Shown here in pieces: positions 41,610 to 46,394 of a DNA stretch of 46,394 bases. Origin of the DNA: an uncultured Clostridium sp. (GTDB lineage: Bacteria > Bacillota > Clostridia > Lachnospirales > Lachnospiraceae); assembly GCF_900547735.1 (NCBI RefSeq), contig NZ_URHZ01000042.1, positions 1 to 46,394 on the forward strand. The letters are read 5' to 3'. The first letter of the stretch is position 1. Each line of letters begins with the position of its first letter. The notes beneath the pieces were generated by a model. That model was not told the DNA's origin. It did no database searches and saw only the letters and a program-made list of their open reading frames with translations. The position numbers and the translations under genes are program-made.

Positions 41610-42188
41610 TTAGTCTTTGGATGCAAATAAAATGTCATTAAAAAATTTTTTGATACGTTTGACGCGTTCTTCTCCCGGAATCTCCGTCTGCATCAGCATG
41701 CCGAGCTGGCCATATACGAAGAAAGAAGCGGCAGTCAGAGTATCTTCAAGATGCACCTCACCGCACTCATTCGCCAGGTCAAACTGAGCCTGGACAATGG
41801 GAAGCATTTTGGCACAGACGGCCATGGAAAGCTGGTTGTGTATCTTTTTTCCCTCCGGTCCGTGACAGAGTTTATAAGTATAATTGTCATTTTTCTCCGT
41901 ATCCAGGAAGGTCGGCATCCGGGTAATCAAATCCTTAAGTGTTATTTCACCGTGGTTTAAAATGGAGGCCATCCGGTCTGCCAGCGTCTGTGCATACTGG
42001 TCGATTGCCGTGTCAAACAATGCTTCCTTAGAGGGAAAGTAGCGGTAGCAAAGTCCCTGCGCCACATTCATCTCTTTTGCGATATCGGAAATTGAAGTTT
42101 TTTCATATCCTTTTTCGTAGAATAACCGGGTTGCGGTTTCTAATATTTCCTGCCTTCGTTCCTCTGGTTCCTTTGTGATACGAGGCAT
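41610..42188 (-). CDS. TetR-family transcriptional repressor
   Basis: A 192-aa repressor. The N-terminal helix-turn-helix (about 10-55) has FYEKGYEKTSISDIAKEMNVA-type sequence, core TSISDIAKEMNVAQG, followed by YRYFPSKEALF. The C-terminal helical domain would bind an effector such as a drug. It is upstream of the MATE gene on the same strand, and matching palindromes lie before both genes. Confidence 0.92.
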   Translation of the reverse strand: MPRITKEPEERRQEILETATRLFYEKGYEKTSISDIAKEMNVAQGLCYRYFPSKEALFDTAIDQYAQTLADRMASILNHGEITLKDLITRMPTFLDTEKNDNYTYKLCHGPEGKKIHNQLSMAVCAKMLPIVQAQFDLANECGEVHLEDTLTAASFFVYGQLGMLMQTEIPGEERVKRIKKFFNDILFASKD

Positions 42189-42244
42189 ATATCCACCTCC
42201 TTTGAGCTCAGGTTAAGAATAACACAAATTACCCTGCATGTCAA

Positions 42245-42261
42245 TGAATCATATTCATTCG
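42245..42261. promoter_or_regulatory. Candidate TetR autoregulatory operator
   Basis: TGAATCATATTCATTCG, 57 bp upstream of the tetR start, is a near-palindrome and the counterpart of the perfect palindrome before the MATE gene. Confidence 0.6.
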
Positions 42262-42414
42262 AAATTTCTTAAACAGGGAGGGGGAGACGGCGGCCCGTCG
42301 GAACCACAGTGGACGGGGAGGAAAATATGTGCTAGAATTCGCTTAAGGATAATGGGAAAAACATTTACAGCGGCGGGGCAATGCCCTGGCCGGAGGTTAT
42401 GACGGGAGGTTTCT

Positions 42415-42945
42415 ATGGATATTCAATTAAGAAAATGGCGGCAGGCAGATAAAGAACGGCTGGTGAAAATTTGCAATGGGACGGACCGGAGCTACCTGGC
42501 GGACAGACTGCCCTTCCCGTACACGGAGAAAGACGCCGACTGGTGGATTGGAATGGTCGGGGAGCAGGACGGCAGGACCGGAATATTCCGCGCCATTGTT
42601 GCGGATGGCGAGTACGTTGGAAATATAAGCATAGAGCAGAAGAGCGATGTCTACCGCCGCGACGGAGAGATAGGATATCTGCTTTTAAGTGACTGCTGGT
42701 CCAGGGGAATTGCTACGGAAGCGGTCCGGCTGATTTGCCCGATTGCCTTTAAAGAACTGGATATAATCAGAATAACGGGACAGGTATACGAACCGAATGA
42801 GGCGTCCAAAATGGTTCTTAAAAAGAATGGGTTTATTCATGAGGGAACGCTTAAAAACGCGGTGACGAAAGACGGTCGGATTTATAACCTGTGTATATTT
42901 GGAAAATGCATTCAGGAGCAGGAGGAAAACGCGGTAAAACTGTAA
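42415..42945 (+). CDS. GNAT acetyltransferase (RimJ/RimL type)
   Basis: A 176-aa GCN5-related N-acetyltransferase. Beta-strand motif GNISIEQKSDV, then IGYLLLSDCWSRGIATEAVRL with the acetyl-CoA loop SRGIATEA, and the late NEASKMVLKKNGFIHEG are typical of ribosomal-protein or small-amine acetyltransferases. GGGAGG precedes the ATG. It is followed 23 bp later by a second GNAT gene. Substrate unknown. Confidence 0.9.
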   Translation: MDIQLRKWRQADKERLVKICNGTDRSYLADRLPFPYTEKDADWWIGMVGEQDGRTGIFRAIVADGEYVGNISIEQKSDVYRRDGEIGYLLLSDCWSRGIATEAVRLICPIAFKELDIIRITGQVYEPNEASKMVLKKNGFIHEGTLKNAVTKDGRIYNLCIFGKCIQEQEENAVKL

Positions 42946-42968
42946 GAGAAGGGGAGAGGGGAATCGGT

Positions 42969-43490
42969 ATGCTGATACGAACTGCGAAAAAGGAAGAACT
43001 GGAAAAGGTTGTTTTGCTTTATAATTCCATGATTGACGGAATGCAGAACGAAAAGTATAAACCCGGATGGAAGAAGGGTATCTATCCGGACGAAAAATTT
43101 GTTCAAGAAGCGATTGAAAAGCAGGAACTGTATGTCGGTATTTCAGATGGTGAGTTTGTCGGAGCCATGGTGGTGAATCATGAGGCTGCCGGGGCCTATG
43201 AAACCGTTGAGTGGAAAGCCGCCGCAAAGCCCGGGGAAGTGACGGTCATACATGCCCTGGGAATATCACCCCGGCATCAGAGACAGGGACTGGCAGGGGA
43301 AATGGTAAGGGATGCCATTGACCGCGCTCCCGAAAACGGACAGAAAGCAGTCCGTCTCGATGTGCTGGCAGGCAATGTTCCGGCACAGAAATTTTATCTG
43401 TCATTAGGATTTGAATACCGCGGTACGGCGCGGCTGTATTACGAGGATACGGGACTGACGGAGTTCCTGCTGTACGAATATGTAGTTTAG
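42969..43490 (+). CDS. GNAT acetyltransferase
   Basis: A 173-aa N-acetyltransferase. The acetyl-CoA binding loop is RHQRQGLAGEMV and the C-terminal strand region is VPAQKFYLSLGFEYRG. The start at 42969 is supported by GGGGAGAGGGG upstream; an extended reading frame at 42891 overlaps the previous gene and lacks a site. It is co-transcribed with the RimJ/RimL-like gene but only distantly related to it. Confidence 0.9.
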   Translation: MLIRTAKKEELEKVVLLYNSMIDGMQNEKYKPGWKKGIYPDEKFVQEAIEKQELYVGISDGEFVGAMVVNHEAAGAYETVEWKAAAKPGEVTVIHALGISPRHQRQGLAGEMVRDAIDRAPENGQKAVRLDVLAGNVPAQKFYLSLGFEYRGTARLYYEDTGLTEFLLYEYVV

Positions 43491-43516
43491 ATAATGACGG
43501 CTCCCGGGCGGATCAT

Positions 43517-43900
43517 TCACGGCCCTTTTCTCCTTTCCAGCAGCCAGACAAGGAGGCAGCCGGTGAAATAGCAGAGAATATCCCCGACATCGAAGGTGGA
43601 ACCCAGAACAATCATGGCTAACCGGTAATGTTCAAGCCCCAGCAGTCTGCCCAGGTGGAAATACTGGAGAATTTCAACGGCCACTGCGAAGAAAAATACA
43701 TACCAGATCATATTTTTCTTTCCATAGGGGTGCACAACCCTCAAAAAGGTGTAGATTAATATTGAAACCAGTATATCTCCGACATAGGGGCGGATAAAGC
43801 GGTCATGGACGTAGATGCCGATAAACAGTTCGATGCATAAAAGGACGAGAAAGGCGCCCAGGTAGCGCAGACGGATGATGGTCGTGTTTTTTAAATTCAT
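43517..43900 (-). CDS. DUF2809-family membrane protein
   Basis: A 127-aa protein with about four membrane helices. RPYVGDILVSILIYTFLR and FDVGDILCYFTGCLLVW carry the polar residues characteristic of DUF2809, cited by cores RPYVGD and DVGDILCY. Function unknown; the fold is related to VanZ-like proteins. GGAGG lies upstream of the ATG on the minus strand. It stands alone and converges with the second GNAT gene. Confidence 0.8.
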   Translation of the reverse strand: MNLKNTTIIRLRYLGAFLVLLCIELFIGIYVHDRFIRPYVGDILVSILIYTFLRVVHPYGKKNMIWYVFFFAVAVEILQYFHLGRLLGLEHYRLAMIVLGSTFDVGDILCYFTGCLLVWLLERRKGP

Positions 43901-43972
43901 AAGTTACCTCCCTAAGTGCTCATAGTATATCACGAAATTTGTTGGATTTATAGTTTTAGGATTATTTTCCAT

Positions 43973-44001
43973 TTGACAGAAGCAGTTTAGTATGATATAT
44001 T
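43973..44001 (+). promoter_or_regulatory. Strong sigma-A promoter
   Basis: TTGACA, exactly 17 bp, then TATATT. It is one of the best sigma-A promoters in the window, yet the next gene starts nearly 400 bp downstream. Confidence 0.75.
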
Positions 44002-44007
44002 ACGATA

Positions 44008-44219
44008 AAATAAATTATGATCGTGAGGTGTGTGTTTGTTAAGTGTGTTAATTGCAGGAAAAGCAGCAAAATAGTTGCATAAAGAGCGGCAGTTTCTGGC
44101 GTCTTACGCTGGAAGTCTACCCTTTTATCGGCATGTCTGTGGCCGATGAAATCTGCATTTACCACCACTTCATACACAAACCTGAGGTTGAATTGAAGGG
44201 AGCGGTAGCTCCTTTTTTC
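44008..44219 (+). ncRNA. Possible structured non-coding RNA or attenuated leader
   Basis: Between the promoter and a terminator (GGAGC-GGTA-GCTCC plus six T, 44200-44219) lie two further hairpins: CTGGCG/CGCTGG near 44097-44113 and ATCGGC/GCCGAT near 44127-44147. No reading frame of protein-like character fills it. A transcript of about 210 nt is predicted. I could not match it to a riboswitch, T-box or 6S consensus. It may be an independent small RNA or a regulated leader of the MutS2-like gene. Confidence 0.35.
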
Positions 44220-44324
44220 ATTGTTCAAATAATGAAATACTCCGGTCAAGCCGGCGGAAGTATTCAGCCTCAATATCTTTATGGGTATAAGTCTGTGAAC
44301 GTGGGTAAACGCGGCCATAGGCTT

Positions 44325-44372
44325 ATTTTATTGGTGGCAATGAAAAGTTCGCGAAGCGTGCTTTTCGTTGTT
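44325..44372 (-). repeat. Dispersed hairpin repeat, copy E
   Basis: A reverse-orientation copy of the repeat, almost identical to copies A and D (core 44342-44366). It lies only 20 bp before the start codon of the MutS2-like gene, next to its ribosome binding site. Confidence 0.75.
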
Positions 44373-44391
44373 GATTACAGGAGGAAATACT

Positions 44392-46308
44392 TTGAACAGA
44401 GAATTTGAAATATTAGAATTTAATCATATATTAGAGCAATTAGAAGAACTTGCATACACGGAAAAAAGCAAGGAAAAGATCAGGGAATTGAAACCATATC
44501 TGCGGGAGACCGATGTGAAAGTGGCTCTGCGGGAGACGACGGAAGCCAGGAAGATGCTGGATGCTCTGGGGAATCCGCCTCTGGTGTCACTGGATCAGGT
44601 GGAATCGCTTTTAAGTACAGCGGAAAAGGAAGGATGCCTGACGGCGGAACAGCTTGAATATATAGCGATCACACTGACCGCGGTGGAGAGGCTGAAAGAT
44701 TTCCTGTGCCGGGGAAAATATCTGGAACTGGGCCTGGCGTATTACGAGACGGATCTTGATCCGATGACGGATATCAAAGAAGAGCTGACGGCGGCCGTCC
44801 GGAATAACCAGGTTCAGGACTATGCCAGCAAATTCCTGAAGGACACGAGAGAGCTGATTGCAAGAACGGAAGAAAAGATGCGCACAAAGGCGGAATCCGT
44901 TCTGAAAGCCAATAAAGATGCCGTGTCGGAGCAGTTTATAACATCGCGGAACGGACGCATCTGCATCCCGGTCAAGAAGGACTGTAAATTCCGTATTCCG
45001 GGAATTGTAATCGATAAATCATCCACCGGCTCCACGCTGTTTGTCGAACCGGTTTCCGTGGCAAAGTACGGAGAGGAGCTGCAGCTTTTAAAACTGGATG
45101 AGGAGAACGAGGTCAGAAGGATTCTCTATACCCTGACCGCGATGGTAGCGGACCAGAAAGAAATGTTTTACCAGAATATCAGAATCATAGAAAAACTGGA
45201 CTATATTTTTGCCAAGGGAAAACTGAGCGCCCTTCAGGACGGAAGTGTTCCTGCCATAAATCTGGAGCGGAGAATTCGAATCAGAAAAGGACGCCACCCG
45301 CTTCTCGACAGAGAGGTCTGCGTGCCTCTGGATTTTGAGATAGGGGGAAAGACAAGGGGCGTCATCATCACGGGACCGAACACCGGCGGAAAGACGGTTG
45401 CCATCAAAACGGTGGGGCTTTACTGCCTGATGGCCCAGTGCGGCCTGCACCTTCCATGTGAGGAGGCGGATATCTGCATGAACAGCCAGGTGCTCTGTGA
45501 TATCGGAGACGGACAGAACATGACGGAAAACTTGTCCACGTTCTCGGCCCATATTACAAATGCACTCGATATTTTGAGGAAGGTAAACAGAGACAGCCTG
45601 GTGGTAATGGATGAGCTGGGCTCGGGAACCGATCCGGCCGAAGGAATGGGAATTGCGATCGCCATTCTGGAAGAACTCAGGAAAAGCGGCTGCCTGTACC
45701 TTGTTACAACCCATTACCCGGAGGTAAAACAGTACGGTGAGACTGCGGAGGGCGTTTTAAATGCAAGGATGGCCTTTGACAGGGAAACCCTGAAACCCAA
45801 ATACCGCCTGGAAATAGGCCGGGCCGGGGAAAGCTGCGCTTTCTATATCGCAAAGAGCCTCGGCATGCCGGACGACATGCTGCAGAGGGCAAGCCGGGCG
45901 GCTTATGGAAAAGAGCTTCAGATGGAAAACCGGGATCCGGGCCCGGGACACTTGACGCGCCAGTCCGCCCCTGTGCTCCAGAAAGAGAAACTCATCAGGA
46001 AAAACCAGGCGGATGCGGACGCCTTCAGGCTGGGTGACTGTGTCATGGTGTATCCGGACAAAAAAACAGGAATTGTGTGCTGCGCCGCCAATGAAAAAGG
46101 CGTGCTCCAGGTCCAGATGAAAGATAAAAAAATTTGGATCAACCATAAGCGCATCAAGCTTCACGTGGCGGCCGCAGAGCTTTACCCGCCGGATTACGAT
46201 TTTTCAATTATTTTCGATTCCGTGGAGGAGCGCAAGGCCAGACATCAGATGGAGCGGAAATACTGTGGGGACATGACGATTGAAAAAGAGGATCGACAGG
46301 GAGTGTAA
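44392..46308 (+). CDS. MutS2-like ATPase lacking the Smr domain
   Basis: A 638-aa MutS-family protein of the MutS2 branch. It has the core/clamp helices and the ABC-type ATPase with Walker A GPNTGGKT (about 328-335), Walker B VVMDELGSGTDP (D407, E408) and the TTHYPEVKQY segment. Full MutS2 proteins are near 780 aa and end in an Smr nuclease domain. Here the protein stops about 120 residues after the ATPase, with a KOW-like segment (GDCVMVYPDKKTGIV) but no Smr motif. The start is TTG with CAGGAGG 7 nt upstream. MutS2 proteins act in ribosome rescue or suppress recombination, and without Smr this one probably binds rather than cuts its target. The last 86 bases of the window hold no gene I can support. 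Confidence 0.88.
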   Translation: MNREFEILEFNHILEQLEELAYTEKSKEKIRELKPYLRETDVKVALRETTEARKMLDALGNPPLVSLDQVESLLSTAEKEGCLTAEQLEYIAITLTAVERLKDFLCRGKYLELGLAYYETDLDPMTDIKEELTAAVRNNQVQDYASKFLKDTRELIARTEEKMRTKAESVLKANKDAVSEQFITSRNGRICIPVKKDCKFRIPGIVIDKSSTGSTLFVEPVSVAKYGEELQLLKLDEENEVRRILYTLTAMVADQKEMFYQNIRIIEKLDYIFAKGKLSALQDGSVPAINLERRIRIRKGRHPLLDREVCVPLDFEIGGKTRGVIITGPNTGGKTVAIKTVGLYCLMAQCGLHLPCEEADICMNSQVLCDIGDGQNMTENLSTFSAHITNALDILRKVNRDSLVVMDELGSGTDPAEGMGIAIAILEELRKSGCLYLVTTHYPEVKQYGETAEGVLNARMAFDRETLKPKYRLEIGRAGESCAFYIAKSLGMPDDMLQRASRAAYGKELQMENRDPGPGHLTRQSAPVLQKEKLIRKNQADADAFRLGDCVMVYPDKKTGIVCCAANEKGVLQVQMKDKKIWINHKRIKLHVAAAELYPPDYDFSIIFDSVEERKARHQMERKYCGDMTIEKEDRQGV

Positions 46309-46394
46309 AAGTATCATATCATGAAAAAATAGGGATTTTATTGAGGAATGAGAACGCCGCCGGGACGGTCGGGGTTCGGGATGGTGAGAGGGAG

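Noticed and set aside
44008..44219. T-box or known riboswitch leader
   Set aside because: No AGGGTGGNACCGCG-type motif, specifier loop or recognisable riboswitch core was found.

Overview
The window reads as a chromosomal segment of an anaerobic Firmicute, most likely a Lachnospiraceae or Clostridium-type gut fermenter (inference). The grounds are strong AGGAGG ribosome binding sites, TTG starts, ferredoxin-type aldo/keto reductases, a 4-hydroxybutyryl-CoA dehydratase, a sigma-54 activator and a MutS2-like protein. I see no rRNA, tRNA, CRISPR array, transposase or prophage genes. The only mobile-element signals are short palindromic repeats.

Layout. (1) 154-3383: MoxR-type ATPase, CoxE-like VWA protein and M20 amidohydrolase. 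(2) 3722-12193: a GntR regulator divergent from an eight-gene catabolic operon. It holds a split transketolase, two zinc alcohol dehydrogenases, a small membrane protein with a sodium:solute symporter, an unknown protein and a 4-hydroxybutyrate-dehydrogenase-type iron alcohol dehydrogenase. A palindrome in the intergenic region is a candidate GntR operator. (3) 12194-13157: non-coding, with a 166-bp palindromic MITE-like element. (4) 13158-18984: a PAS/sigma-54 activator followed by two ferredoxin-type aldo/keto reductases, a zinc-ribbon/TPR membrane protein, a HEFAH membrane metalloprotease and a small membrane protein.

(5) 19249-28443 is the most striking part. On the minus strand lie 4-hydroxybutyryl-CoA dehydratase (abfD) and 4-hydroxybutyrate CoA-transferase (abfT). 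Divergent from them is a seven-gene operon: NifU-like protein, a fusion of a CGGC-type cysteine domain to a MaoC hydratase, acyl carrier protein, LuxE-like acyl-protein synthetase, LuxC-like acyl reductase, AMP-forming ligase and PaaI-like thioesterase. The 487-bp intergenic region carries two near-identical, outward-facing -24/-12 (sigma-54) promoters. Between them are two 16-bp dyads, GTTGCA-N4-TGCAAC, that look like enhancer sites. I infer one sigma-54 regulon coupling 4-hydroxybutyrate fermentation to an acyl-activation and reduction pathway of unknown product. The activator encoded at 13158 is a candidate regulator.

(6) 28478-38383: a DUF1266-like gene remnant, an aminotransferase, a FAH-family hydrolase with an atypical SDR, and a minus-strand operon (carboxymuconolactone-decarboxylase-like, second 4-hydroxybutyrate-type dehydrogenase, MmgE/PrpD, RraA-like aldolase, LysR), with another LysR upstream. 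This looks like catabolism of an organic acid. (7) 38709-46308: an ion-transporter-superfamily permease interrupted by a frameshift at a run of seven G, a TetR/MATE efflux pair with matching operators, two GNAT acetyltransferases, a DUF2809 protein, a possible structured RNA and a MutS2-like ATPase lacking the Smr domain.

A hairpin repeat of about 45 bp (core GAAAAG...CTTTTC) recurs in at least five intergenic sites. Several strong bidirectional terminators separate the transcription units.
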